DNA of 64,000 nucleotides from Mesorhizobium sp. B2-3-4 (GTDB lineage: Bacteria > Pseudomonadota > Alphaproteobacteria > Rhizobiales > Rhizobiaceae), in contig NZ_VFVY01000003.1 in the NCBI RefSeq assembly GCF_006442315.1, forward strand, positions 1-64,000, given 5' to 3'. Shown here piece after piece: positions 31,647 through 40,854 of the stretch (position 1 is the stretch's first letter; every line of letters begins with the position of its first letter). A program made the position numbers and the translations under genes. A model generated the notes under the pieces. It saw only the letters and a list, made by a program, of their open reading frames with translations, did no database searches and was not told the origin of the DNA.

Positions 31647-34373
31647 ATGCGGCACTTGAAAATACAGCTTCCGGACAGCGGTTCGGAGCACAATGATCGA
31701 GCTGTTTCTTTGCTACGGCGAAGGCGTTGGCGGATCGATCCGAGGTTTATTAGCTTACTTGCAACTACAGCGCTGATGTTGCTGCCTGGCTCTGCGGCAT
31801 TCGCGGCATGCGTGCTGGTTCCGTCTCCGGGAAATGACACCTTCACTTGCGATAGTGGCGATTCGGGCGGCGGCCTCACCGATACCAGCGGCGACAACAC
31901 GCTGACCTTTCCCGCTGGTGGCACCGGCCAGGTAAGCGGCAATGTCACCTTCGGCGCCGGCACGGATCGCATCGACATGCAGTCCGGCACCGTCGCCGGC
32001 AATGTCCAGCAGGGCGCCGGCATCGACGACTTCAACATGAGTGGCGGCCAGATCGGGTCGCTGAACCAGGGCGACGGGCTCGACACTTTCACCATGACGG
32101 GCGGGCGCATCGTCGATTTCTTCGACGATGGCGATCGTGCCGTGATGACTGGCGGCCGCATCGGCCGCGTCAACATGAAGCTCGACAAGAACTATTTCAA
32201 CATGTCGGCTGGCACCATCGACCGCAACCTCGTCACCGGCTTCGACCAGGACACCATCATTCTCTCGGGCGGCACGATCGGCGGCAATATCAGCGTCAGC
32301 GGCGGCAACGACAGCGTCACGATCACGGGCGGTACGGTCGGTGGCGACGTGCTGCTGAGCTTCGGCGCGGACAATTTCGTCTGGGATGGCGGTGGCATCA
32401 TTTATGGTTCGGTCGATCTCGGCGCCGACAACGATACAGTCAGGCTCAGCAACCTCACCAAGGCCAATCTCGGCGGAGCCGATGCGCTGAACGGCGGCCT
32501 CGGCACCGATGCGCTCACCTTCGACAACGTCAAGCTGGACGGCGTCGCCAGGGTCCAGAACTGGGAAACCATCGACGCCACCAATGACACCCAGCTGATC
32601 CTGGATGGCAATCTGGTGCTGGGCGACAGCGGCACGGGCACCGGAAAGCTCAGTGTCGACCAGGCAAGCACGCTCTATGGTGGCGGCTTCAGCAGTTCCA
32701 TCCAGGCCTTTACGGCGGGGCAACTGGCCGAAGTGGTCAATGCCGGCCGCATCGACCTGACCAATGGCGGCACCGGCGCCACCGACCGCCTGACCATTTC
32801 AGGCAATTATGTCGGCATGGGCGGGTTGTTGCTGCTGCAGACCGAACTCGGCGACGACAGTTCCGCTTCCGACCGGCTGGTGCTGTCGGGCGGCACGGCC
32901 TCGGGCTCGACCGGCATTGCCGTGGTCAATGTCGGCGGCGCCGGGGCGCAGACCACGGCCGACGGCATCATGCTTGTCCAGGCGGTCAACGGCGCCACGT
33001 CGAGCGCCGGCGCCTTTGCCCTCGATGCGCCGGTCGCTGCCGGCGCCTTCGAATATTACCTCTTCAAGGGCGGCGTCAGCGCTGGCAGCGAGGAGAACTG
33101 GTATCTACGCTCGACGCTGAACACACCGGCGACGCCGGCCGCGGGGCCGCCGGCGCTCGAACCGGCGCCACAGCCCGAGCCGGAGGCGCCGCAGACCGAA
33201 GCGCCGCCGCCGCCGTCCGAATTGCCGCCGGTGCCGGTGCCGACCGATGGCGACATCAACAACCCGCCGGTCGATTCGACACCGCCGGTGCAGGCGGGCG
33301 ATCCGGAGCCCGAGGCACCGCCGCCGCCACCGCCGGCGCCGCCGGCGGATCCGCCACCGCCGCCGCCGGTTGTCCCCACCGCCGTGCCGGACCTGCCGAC
33401 GCCGGCCCCCGGCGAGACGATCCTGCTCTACCGCATCGAGGTGCCCACCTATTCGGCCCTGCCGCCGGTGGCCGGGCATCTGGCGATGACGACGCTCGGC
33501 ACCTTCCACGAGCGGCGCGGCGAACAGAGCCTGTTGTCGAACGCCGAGCTGTCGCCGGTCTGGGGCCGCATATACGGCCAGGACGCCAAGATGGGCTGGT
33601 CGGGGACGGTGTCGCCATCCTTCGACGGCACCTTGTTCGGCCTGCAGGCCGGCTTCGACGTCCTCGGCCGTGAAACCGCCTCGGGCGGGATCGATCGCGC
33701 CGGCCTGTTCGTCGCCTATGCCAGCATGAAAGGTGACGTGCGTGGCCAGGCGCTGGGGCGGAATGACCTGTCCGTCGGCCGCCTCGATGTCAGCGGCACC
33801 AGCGTCGGCGGTTACTGGACCCGTATCGGTCAAAGCGGCTGGTACCTCGACGGCGTCCTCATGGCCACCTTCTTCGGCGGCGACGCGACGTCGTCGCGCG
33901 ATGTCGGCATCGACATCGGCGGAACAGGCGTCACCGCCTCGCTGGAAAGCGGCTATCCCATAGCGCTGGCGCAGGGCTGGACGCTCGAACCGCAGGCGCA
34001 ACTGATCTGGCAGCAACTGTCGCTCGACGATGCCAGGGACCGTTTCTCGTCTGTTTCCTTCGACAGCGACGGCAGCGTCACCGGCCGGCTGGGCGCGCGG
34101 CTGCAGGGCGAGGCCTCCGTCAACGGCATGGCGCTGCAGCCCTACCTCAAGGCCAATATCTGGCATGATTTCGGCGGCACCGATCATGTCGGCTTCGACA
34201 CCACCGACATCTCGACCGAGGGCAGGTCAACCTCGTTCGAATTCGGCGGCGGCATCGTCGCGCAGGTGACGGACAAGGTCAGCCTCTTCGCCACCGCCGA
34301 TTACACCACCAACCTCGGCGGCGACAAACGCCGCATCCTCGAGGGCAATCTGGGCCTTAGCGTCAAATGGTGA
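31647..34373 (+). CDS. Autotransporter (type Va) with beta-helix passenger
   Basis: 908-residue outer-membrane autotransporter. An extended signal region of about 53 residues ends LLPGSAAFAA. Residues about 75-290 hold roughly eight 20-residue repeats of the type DxFxMSGGxIGxxxxGxGxD, expected to form a beta-helix. A second passenger region runs to about 485, then a linker of about 100 residues very rich in Pro, Glu and Ala (488-590), and a C-terminal barrel (about 640-908) that begins VWGRIYGQDAKMGW and ends LGLSVKW with the usual aromatic terminus. It has no Cys beyond the N-terminal pair and no protease motif. Adhesin or surface-coat roles are possible; none is shown. Confidence 0.88.
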   Translation: MRHLKIQLPDSGSEHNDRAVSLLRRRRWRIDPRFISLLATTALMLLPGSAAFAACVLVPSPGNDTFTCDSGDSGGGLTDTSGDNTLTFPAGGTGQVSGNVTFGAGTDRIDMQSGTVAGNVQQGAGIDDFNMSGGQIGSLNQGDGLDTFTMTGGRIVDFFDDGDRAVMTGGRIGRVNMKLDKNYFNMSAGTIDRNLVTGFDQDTIILSGGTIGGNISVSGGNDSVTITGGTVGGDVLLSFGADNFVWDGGGIIYGSVDLGADNDTVRLSNLTKANLGGADALNGGLGTDALTFDNVKLDGVARVQNWETIDATNDTQLILDGNLVLGDSGTGTGKLSVDQASTLYGGGFSSSIQAFTAGQLAEVVNAGRIDLTNGGTGATDRLTISGNYVGMGGLLLLQTELGDDSSASDRLVLSGGTASGSTGIAVVNVGGAGAQTTADGIMLVQAVNGATSSAGAFALDAPVAAGAFEYYLFKGGVSAGSEENWYLRSTLNTPATPAAGPPALEPAPQPEPEAPQTEAPPPPSELPPVPVPTDGDINNPPVDSTPPVQAGDPEPEAPPPPPPAPPADPPPPPPVVPTAVPDLPTPAPGETILLYRIEVPTYSALPPVAGHLAMTTLGTFHERRGEQSLLSNAELSPVWGRIYGQDAKMGWSGTVSPSFDGTLFGLQAGFDVLGRETASGGIDRAGLFVAYASMKGDVRGQALGRNDLSVGRLDVSGTSVGGYWTRIGQSGWYLDGVLMATFFGGDATSSRDVGIDIGGTGVTASLESGYPIALAQGWTLEPQAQLIWQQLSLDDARDRFSSVSFDSDGSVTGRLGARLQGEASVNGMALQPYLKANIWHDFGGTDHVGFDTTDISTEGRSTSFEFGGGIVAQVTDKVSLFATADYTTNLGGDKRRILEGNLGLSVKW

Positions 34374-34546
34374 AGCAAGGCTGGATCGACAGATCCAGTC
34401 CGCGCTCGCCTAATGCATGTCGCCCGGAAGTGTCCTCGGTTCCGGGACAACGACATGCATAAAATCAGAAGCTTACAGTAGGTCGGGCGAACCCTGTTCG
34501 CCACGACATGCTGTAGAGCCGTTCAGCGTTTGGTAGAATCGCAGAC

Positions 34547-34640
34547 CCGCTCTAACTCTTTGTTTTTACGCAATTCCCAAGGGGACGCGCGACACGCTTC
34601 TCCCGGGAAAACCGCTACGCACTTTGCTGGAATTGCTCTA
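34547..34640. repeat. Dispersed intergenic palindrome (GCAATTCC/GGAATTGC type)
   Basis: Outer arms GCAATTCC (34570-34577) and GGAATTGC (34629-34636) flank GGGAAAACCGC, the inner word shared by rhizobial dispersed repeats. The right edge overlaps the stop codon of the secreted-protein gene at 34638. The whole 34374-34637 gap otherwise holds only the autotransporter's transcript end. Confidence 0.6.
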
Positions 34641-35057
34641 ACGCCAGAGGCACACCCGGACGTCCTTGCCGACATAACATGCGCCTTCGCGCCGAAGCTC
34701 TCCCCAGTCGTCGGAATCGCCATGGGTGTCGCGAATGTCGCCGTTGGCATAGCCGTTCCAGACATCGCCGTCCTTGTAGACGACCGCCCAGTAGTCCCTG
34801 GACATTTCACCGGCCCCGCTATGCGTATCCGGATAGTCGATCCCGGCAAAAACCTGCCGGGGTCCCTGGATGTTGAAATCGCCGCCCTGCTCGATCTGAT
34901 AGGAGCATTTTCCGGATATCCGGGTCTGTCCGCCGACGACAAGCAGGCAGCGGCCCCATTTGTAGCCGGCCGGCAGACGGTGCCGTGGTTGCGCATGCGA
35001 AGGCGAACAGGAAACTGCAATGGCTAGCGCCGCTATCATGGTTCGTTCGATCATCAT
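34638..35057 (-). CDS. Small secreted hypothetical protein
   Basis: 139-residue protein with signal peptide MMIERTMIAALAIAVSCSPS followed by HAQ. The mature part has four Cys in two possible pairs (GRCLLVV, GKCSYQI, GACYVG, RVCLWR) and a GDxWNGYANGDIRD segment rich in Asp and Gly. No family recognised. It may be a periplasmic beta-rich protein stabilised by disulfides. It lies alone between a repeat and the LysE-type exporter. Confidence 0.65.
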   Translation of the reverse strand: MMIERTMIAALAIAVSCSPSHAQPRHRLPAGYKWGRCLLVVGGQTRISGKCSYQIEQGGDFNIQGPRQVFAGIDYPDTHSGAGEMSRDYWAVVYKDGDVWNGYANGDIRDTHGDSDDWGELRREGACYVGKDVRVCLWR

Positions 35058-35118
35058 GTCATCCGTCCTGTAACAGCCGATCCAGAGAGAAACCGGGCGG
35101 CGCCGGCAGATCCGTCGA

Positions 35119-35742
35119 TCAATTGCCCGAACGCATCGCCACCGTGGCGATGCCTGCGCCGACCAGCAGCGTGCCGCCGGTGCGGTTGAAGATGCGGATC
35201 GCCTTGGGATTGCGCACGACATTGCGGGCACGCGCCGCGATCAGCGCATAACCGAAGGCGTTGGCGAAGGCGAGCACCAGGAACGTCGTCTCGAAGATCA
35301 GCATCTGGGTCCAGAAATTGGCATGCCGGTCCAGGAACTGCGGCAGGAAGGCGACGAAGAAGGTGATGCTCTTCGGATTGAGCGCCGTGACCAGCCAGGC
35401 ATGCGCCATCATCTTGGCGGACGACACGGCGTCGGTGCGCGGTTCGGCTTTCAGCGTGCCGCCGGCGCGGAACAGCTTCACGCCGAGATAGATCAGATAG
35501 CCGGCGCCGATCAGCTTCAGGATGGTGAAGACGGTCGCGGAGGCGGCCAGCAGTGCGCCGATGCCCAGCATCGACAAGGTCATGGCGGTGAAGTCGCCGA
35601 GCGCCACGCCGACGGCCATCGGCAGGGCGGTTCGCCAGCCCTGGCCCAGTGCGTAGGACACGACGAGAAGAATGGTCGGCCCCGGGATGATGAGAAGGAT
35701 GGTCGACGCGGCAGCGAAGGCGGCCCAGTTTTCGAAGGACAT
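35119..35742 (-). CDS. LysE/RhtB-family amino acid exporter
   Basis: 207-residue inner-membrane protein with about six membrane segments. The N-terminal family signature is LLIIPGPTILLVVSYALGQG, and the third-helix region has NPKSITFFVAFLPQF. It exports amino acids or related solutes; the substrate is unknown. Start fixed by homology at MSFENWAAF. Confidence 0.9.
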   Translation of the reverse strand: MSFENWAAFAAASTILLIIPGPTILLVVSYALGQGWRTALPMAVGVALGDFTAMTLSMLGIGALLAASATVFTILKLIGAGYLIYLGVKLFRAGGTLKAEPRTDAVSSAKMMAHAWLVTALNPKSITFFVAFLPQFLDRHANFWTQMLIFETTFLVLAFANAFGYALIAARARNVVRNPKAIRIFNRTGGTLLVGAGIATVAMRSGN

Positions 35743-35891
35743 GTCTGTCTCCCTTGGGTTAAGGAAAAGGATAAATCCCGAGCCCAGGGAGAATGTAAAG
35801 AGAAATCGCGGGCGCCGAGCGCCACGCATTTTGCCCGAATTGCCGCTTGCCCGAATTGCAGGCCGTCAGTTTCGCCAGCGGCCGATCGGCG

Positions 35892-36014
35892 TCAGTTCGC
35901 GCCGCTCAGCGTGCTCACGATATCGGCCAGGCTGACATTGGCACCGAGAACCATGGCGGCCGCGGCAATGGCGGCGGCAAGAAGCTTGATGTCGGTTTTT
36001 AACGTCTTGCACAT
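35892..36014 (-). CDS. Possible 40-residue secreted or membrane peptide
   Basis: MCKTLKTDIKLLAAAIAAAA followed by MVLGANVSLAD and a short tail. One hydrophobic segment after Lys residues looks like a signal peptide or a single membrane anchor. A weak AGGGGCC ribosome word precedes it. Support is by shape only. Confidence 0.35.
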   Translation of the reverse strand: MCKTLKTDIKLLAAAIAAAAMVLGANVSLADIVSTLSGAN

Positions 36015-36252
36015 GGAGGCCCCTCGCTGATCGCCGGCAGAGGTAGGAAACGCCGGTGCCGGGATTGTGACCCGACGGAGGTGATTTTGTGCAGGCGCAC
36101 GGAGGCGGTGATCGCCGCGGGCGTGGAACGTCACGCCGGCGAGGCGCAAACGCAGGCAGCGCAAGGCATTCACGCTTTATCAACCATGAATGATGAAAAT
36201 GCCCGACATCCGGCCGGACCGTGCTTCCCGCCGACAGCGTAGGGTTGGGTAT

Positions 36253-37023
36253 ATGCGTGACTTGCCGCAAGGTCCGACGCCGCCACGAAACGGCGACGCA
36301 ATCGAAACCGATCTCCTTCTTTCCCGCCGCGCCGTCCTGTCGGGAGCGGGCGCCTTGGCGCTGCTCGGCGTCGCCGGCTGCTCGACCTCAGGCGATGGCG
36401 GCATGCCGGCGCTCGAACTGGACAACACGGTCACCGGTTCGGTGCCGCATATCCGGCCCCAGATCAGCGTCGACAAGAACATCACCAGCCCCGATGTCAT
36501 GTATGCCGCGCTGACCGACAACGGCTTCAACGTGCCCGAAGTGCCCTATCTCAAGGTCAAGCCGGAATTCCGCCGCCAGATCGTCGTCGACACCACCGGC
36601 GAGGCGCCCGGCACCATCGTCGTGCACCTGAAGGAGCGCATGCTCTATCTCGTCCAGCCGGGCGGCGACGCCATCCGCTACGGTGTCGGCATCGGCAAGG
36701 ACGGTTTCCGCTGGTCCGGCCGCGCCAACATCCAGTACGGAAGGGAATGGCCGACCTGGACGCCGCCGCCCGAAATGATCCAGCGCAAGCCGGAACTGGT
36801 GAAGTGGCAGGGCGGCCAGCCCGGCGGCCTCACCAATCCGCTCGGCGCCCGGGCGCTCTACATCTACCAGGACGGCAAGGACACCGGCTACCGCATCCAT
36901 GGCTCGCCCGAATGGTGGAGCATCGGCCAGGCGATGTCGTCGGGCTGCGTGCGCCTGATCAACCAGGATATTATCGACCTCTACAGCCGGGTATCGAAGA
37001 AAAACCCGGTCGTCGTCATGTGA
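36253..37023 (+). CDS. L,D-transpeptidase (YkuD domain), lipoprotein or Tat-type signal
   Basis: 256-residue periplasmic enzyme that would cross-link peptidoglycan (3-3) or attach proteins to it. The N-terminus has RRAVLSGAGALALLGVAGC, a twin-Arg and lipobox-like signal. The YkuD active site HGSPEWWSIGQAMSSGCVRL has the catalytic His and Cys (GCVR). The start at 36253 is preferred because 36190 and 36196 add only charged residues. Rhizobia carry many such enzymes, consistent with their 3-3 cross-linked walls. Confidence 0.9.
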   Translation: MRDLPQGPTPPRNGDAIETDLLLSRRAVLSGAGALALLGVAGCSTSGDGGMPALELDNTVTGSVPHIRPQISVDKNITSPDVMYAALTDNGFNVPEVPYLKVKPEFRRQIVVDTTGEAPGTIVVHLKERMLYLVQPGGDAIRYGVGIGKDGFRWSGRANIQYGREWPTWTPPPEMIQRKPELVKWQGGQPGGLTNPLGARALYIYQDGKDTGYRIHGSPEWWSIGQAMSSGCVRLINQDIIDLYSRVSKKNPVVVM

Positions 37024-37089
37024 TCGTCCATCTCCCTGACACTCCCCGTTGCGCGATGTCGCAAGACAGGCCAAGGTGCCTGAAATCAC

Positions 37090-37136
37090 AGCATGATGTC
37101 GTCCGAAAACCGCTTCACACTTTTCGGCATCATGCT
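37090..37136. repeat. Dispersed palindromic repeat (AGCATGATG type)
   Basis: Outer arms AGCATGATG and CATCATGCT with inner arms CCGAAAA and TTTTCGG. It lies between the transpeptidase and phosphofructokinase genes and likely ends the transcript of the former. Confidence 0.65.
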
Positions 37137-37153
37137 CTAGGGAGACGTCAGGA

Positions 37154-38320
37154 ATGGCCGAAACTTTCGTTATCGCGCAGGGCGGCGGCCCGACCGCCGT
37201 CATCAACCAGACGGTCGTCGGCGCTACGCTGGAAATCCGCAAGCGGCATCCCGGCGCAAAGGTGCTGGGCTCCATCCACGGCGTGCGCGGCATCCGTGAC
37301 GGCAATTATGTCGATCTTTCCGCCATCCCGGAGGATAGGCTGCGGCTGATCGCCGGAACGCCGAGCGCGGCGCTGGGCTCGACGCGCGACAAGCCTGACG
37401 CCGCCTATTGCGAGGTCGTCCTCAAGGGCCTGCAGAAGGCCGGCGCCGACGCCTTCATCTATATCGGCGGCAACGACACGTCGGGCACGCAGCAGATCCT
37501 GACCGACGCCGCCGGTGGCAAGATCGCCTTCGTCCATGCGCCGAAGACCATCGACAATGATCTCGAGGAAAACGACCATACGCCGGGCTTCATCTCGGCC
37601 GCAGAATTCGTCGCCGGCGCCTTCCTGTCGGTCGATCTCGATTTCCGCGCGCTGCCCGGCATCTATGTCGGCATCGTCATGGGCCGGCATGCCGGCTTCC
37701 TGACCGCGGCCGCCGCCGCATGGCAGCTCGACCCCGACAGCGGTCCACACCTTGTCTACGTGCCCGAACGGCCATTCTCGGCCGCCGGCTTCATCGACGA
37801 CGTGCGCGCCTCGCTCGACCGCCACAAGCGCTGCATCGTTGCGGTGTCGGAAGGGGTGAGCACCGCCGACGGCAAGGCACTGGTCGAAAGCCTGGTGCCG
37901 CCCGAAAAGCTCGAGCGCGACCAGCACGGCAACGTCAAACTGTCGGGCAGCGACCTGCCCGCCGCGCTCGAACGCGCACTGGCCGAAGGCCTGCCTGGCA
38001 AGCGGGCCCGCGTCGACGCGCTCGGCTACATGCCGCGTGGCTATGTCGGCGCCATCAGCGCGGTCGACGCGCAAGAGGCCTTCGATGCCGGCGCCTTTGC
38101 CGTCGGCGTCGCCGAACAGGGCGGCGGCTCGGTGGCGCTGCAATATGACGGTTCGAAAACGGTGCTGAAGAAGGTGCCGCTGAAGAACGTCGCCGGCAAG
38201 ACCCGCCACATGCCCGACAATTTCATGAAGCCCGACGCCAACCAACTGTCCGATGCCGGCATGGCCTATCTGAAGCGGCTGGTGCCGGAAAAATACAAGG
38301 TCGGGAAGCCGTTCGTCTGA
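37154..38320 (+). CDS. pfp: 6-phosphofructokinase, diphosphate-dependent type
   Basis: 388-residue phosphofructokinase. The nucleotide/PPi site reads AQGGGPTAVINQTVVG and YIGGNDTSGTQQIL; the catalytic motif is PKTIDNDLEEND. The Lys in PKTIDND is the mark of PPi-dependent enzymes (ATP-dependent ones have Gly). GRHAGFLTAAAA and VPERPF provide the fructose-6-phosphate site. Many alphaproteobacteria lack ATP-PFK and use this reversible enzyme. It shares its last base with the start of the next gene (TGATG). Confidence 0.88.
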   Translation: MAETFVIAQGGGPTAVINQTVVGATLEIRKRHPGAKVLGSIHGVRGIRDGNYVDLSAIPEDRLRLIAGTPSAALGSTRDKPDAAYCEVVLKGLQKAGADAFIYIGGNDTSGTQQILTDAAGGKIAFVHAPKTIDNDLEENDHTPGFISAAEFVAGAFLSVDLDFRALPGIYVGIVMGRHAGFLTAAAAAWQLDPDSGPHLVYVPERPFSAAGFIDDVRASLDRHKRCIVAVSEGVSTADGKALVESLVPPEKLERDQHGNVKLSGSDLPAALERALAEGLPGKRARVDALGYMPRGYVGAISAVDAQEAFDAGAFAVGVAEQGGGSVALQYDGSKTVLKKVPLKNVAGKTRHMPDNFMKPDANQLSDAGMAYLKRLVPEKYKVGKPFV

Positions 38321-39051
38321 TGCCGGCCCCTGTGCCCGGCTGGTTCTCCAGAAGCGTCGTCGACGACAAAACGACGATGCTGACCGAGCCGTTCGTGCAT
38401 GACTATCTGCGCGCCAACATCTGGCATCTCACCGGCCGCGATGCCGATCTCCTGGTCGATACCGGCATGGGCATCTGTCCGCTGGCGCCGGAGATCCGGA
38501 CACCCGAAGGCAAGCCGCTGCTGGTCGTCGCCACCCATATCCATCTCGATCATGTCGGTTCGCTGCACGAGTTCCCCCTGCGCGCCGGGCCGAGGATGAG
38601 TGCGACGCAGTTCGAGAGCATGGATGAGAGAGCGACCTACGCCTACATGTTCCACGACCTCGAAGGCGCCGTCTCGAAACTGCCCGGGCCGGGCTGGAAA
38701 TCGGGCGACTACAAGATCCCGCCGGCGCCCTTGACGCGCATGCTCGACGAGGGCGACGTGGTCGATCTCGGCGACCGCCGGTTCCGGGTGCTGCACCTGC
38801 CCGGGCACTCGCCGGATTCGATCGCGCTGTTCGACGAGACCGACGGCCTCTTCTTCGCCGGCGACGCCATCTATGACGATACGCTGATCGACGACCTGCC
38901 GGATTCCGACCGGGAGGCCTATCGCAACACCATGCGCCGGCTTCTCGACCTGCCGATCCGCATCGGCCATGGCGGTCACGGCCCGAGTTTCGACGGCAGG
39001 CGCATGCGCGAAATCGCGTCGGCCTATCTGCGGTCCGTAAGCGCATCCTGA
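38320..39051 (+). CDS. Metallo-beta-lactamase-fold hydrolase
   Basis: 243-residue MBL-fold enzyme with the dinuclear metal motif VATHIHLDHVGSLHEF, later His HLPGHSPDSIALF, Asp in FFAGDAIYDD, and terminal His in RIGHGGHGPSF. These cover all expected ligands. Members hydrolyse thioesters, lactones, phosphodiesters or glutathione esters; the substrate here is unknown. Translational coupling with the phosphofructokinase suggests a shared metabolic setting. Confidence 0.88.
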   Translation: MPAPVPGWFSRSVVDDKTTMLTEPFVHDYLRANIWHLTGRDADLLVDTGMGICPLAPEIRTPEGKPLLVVATHIHLDHVGSLHEFPLRAGPRMSATQFESMDERATYAYMFHDLEGAVSKLPGPGWKSGDYKIPPAPLTRMLDEGDVVDLGDRRFRVLHLPGHSPDSIALFDETDGLFFAGDAIYDDTLIDDLPDSDREAYRNTMRRLLDLPIRIGHGGHGPSFDGRRMREIASAYLRSVSAS

Positions 39052-39239
39052 ATTAAATCTTCGTAAGGTCGGGCAAAAACCCTAATTCAGGCCATTCGCG
39101 ACCCTAGATAGCTGGTGTCGATCCGGCCGGCCGCCATGCACGGCGAGGCAAGCCACCCCGGCCGTCGACACGCTGACGGGCGCTCTCTCCCAGGATGCGC
39201 CCGCGGCGCCCGATCAACCCTCGCCCGGACAGAACGACC

Positions 39240-40796
39240 ATGTCACCCCTTGGTATTCTTCGTAGGCATCGCGTCGCCGCCCTGCTGGGCGCGGCGCTGA
39301 TCATCTCCCCCGTCGTCGTCTCCTTCGCCCAGAGCGCGGGCAATGGCGGCTTGAGCAATGCCGTTGCCACCACCCAGACCCCGGTCGCCGGAATAACGGC
39401 CCCGAACGGATCGTTCGCGCCGATCGTGGCCGCGGCCAAGCCCGCCGTCGTCACCGTCACCACCGTCATGAAGGCACAACCGGAAGCCATGAACGACGGC
39501 TCACAGGACGGCTCACCGCTCGGCAATTCGCCCTTCGACGACTATTTCCGCCAGTTCTTCGGCGATCAAGGCGCACCAATGCCCAGGACGCCGCCGCAAC
39601 AGCAGCCGCAGCGCGCCGAGGCGCTAGGTTCCGGCTTCATCGTCGGTGCCGACGGCACCATCGTCACCAACAACCATGTCGTCGACGGCGCGACCTCGAT
39701 CAAGGTGACCCTCGACGACGGCACCGAGCTCCCCGCGAAGCTGATCGGTCACGACGCCAAAAACGATCTCGCCGTGCTCAGGATCAAGGCCGGCAAGCCG
39801 TTGCCGACCGTGAAATGGGGCGATTCCGACAAGCTGATGACCGGCGACCAGGTGCTGGCGATCGGCAATCCGTTCGGCATCGGCACCACGGTAACGGCCG
39901 GTATCGTCTCGGCACGCGGCCGCGACCTGCACAGCGGGCCGTTCGACGACTTCATCCAGATCGACGCGCCGATCAATCACGGCAACTCCGGCGGCCCGCT
40001 GGTCGATATCAGCGGCAATGTCGTGGGCATCAACACGGCGATCTACTCACCCAATGGCGGCAGCGTCGGCGTCGGCTTCGCCATCCCGTCGGACCAGGCG
40101 CAGAAGGTCGTCGCCAAGCTGATGAAGGGCGGCGACATCGAATACGGCTATCTCGGCGTCGAGATCCAGCCCGTCACCCCTGATATCGCCAGCGCCATCG
40201 GGCTCGATCATTCCGGTGGGGCCCTGGTATCGCGGGTCAATGACGACTCGCCCGCCGCAAGTGCCGGCGTCGAGACCGGCGACGTCATCACCAGCTTCGC
40301 CGGACAGGACGTGAAGGATCCCAAGGACCTGTCACGGGCCGTCGCCGACGTCTCGCCGGGCTCGAAAGAAAGTCTGGAGGTCTGGCGCAAGGGCAAGGCG
40401 ATGCAGATTTCCGTCGCTGTCGGGCGCAACAGCGACGATGTGAAAACCGCATCGACCGATGATTCCGGCGCGCCGGGCACCGGGCAGGGTGCCCGTGCGC
40501 CGACCATCGGCCTCGGCCTGATGGACATCACGCCCGACATCCGCCAGCAGATGAATCTCGCCGACAACGAGCGCGGCGCGGTGGTCGCCACCGTCAATCC
40601 GGACAAGGCCGCGGCCGGTGCCGGCATACAGCCCGGCGACATCATCGTCGCCGTCAACCAGGCCTCGGTGAAGAGCGCCAGGCAGGTCACGCAAGCCATA
40701 GCGCAGGCCAGCAAATCGGGCCGCAAATCGGTGCTGCTGCTGGTCGAGCGCGACGGCAACCAGATCTATGTCGCCGTGCCGTTCGCCAATGGCTGA
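39240..40796 (+). CDS. degP: DegP/DegQ-type periplasmic serine protease (Do family)
   Basis: 518-residue HtrA protease and chaperone. A signal segment (RVAALLGAALIISPVVVSFA) leads to the trypsin-like domain with His in NNHVVDGA, Asp in AKNDLAVLRI and Ser in NHGNSGGPLVD. Two PDZ domains follow (GYLGVEIQPVTPDI and LGLMDITPDIRQQM regions). It degrades or refolds misfolded envelope proteins. The start ATG at 39240 is favoured over an upstream ATG in the same frame that would give an odd N-terminus. Confidence 0.92.
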   Translation: MSPLGILRRHRVAALLGAALIISPVVVSFAQSAGNGGLSNAVATTQTPVAGITAPNGSFAPIVAAAKPAVVTVTTVMKAQPEAMNDGSQDGSPLGNSPFDDYFRQFFGDQGAPMPRTPPQQQPQRAEALGSGFIVGADGTIVTNNHVVDGATSIKVTLDDGTELPAKLIGHDAKNDLAVLRIKAGKPLPTVKWGDSDKLMTGDQVLAIGNPFGIGTTVTAGIVSARGRDLHSGPFDDFIQIDAPINHGNSGGPLVDISGNVVGINTAIYSPNGGSVGVGFAIPSDQAQKVVAKLMKGGDIEYGYLGVEIQPVTPDIASAIGLDHSGGALVSRVNDDSPAASAGVETGDVITSFAGQDVKDPKDLSRAVADVSPGSKESLEVWRKGKAMQISVAVGRNSDDVKTASTDDSGAPGTGQGARAPTIGLGLMDITPDIRQQMNLADNERGAVVATVNPDKAAAGAGIQPGDIIVAVNQASVKSARQVTQAIAQASKSGRKSVLLLVERDGNQIYVAVPFANG

Positions 40797-40823
40797 CGAT
40801 GCAAGGTGCTGACCTGAACATCG

Positions 40824-40849
40824 ACATGGCGGGCCCGGGCCCGCCATGT
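40824..40849. terminator. Bidirectional terminator between degP and coaA
   Basis: A perfect 26-bp palindrome (arm ACATGGCGGGCCC) sits in the 58-base gap between two convergent genes. It is followed by TTCTTGTT on the plus strand. Position and symmetry suggest it stops transcription from both sides. Confidence 0.75.
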
Positions 40850-40854
40850 TCTTG

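Noticed and set aside
33100..33420. GC-rich repeat tract as a possible repeat array or CRISPR
   Set aside because: It is the Pro/Glu/Ala linker of the autotransporter, in frame and without regular spacers. No CRISPR array was seen in the window.
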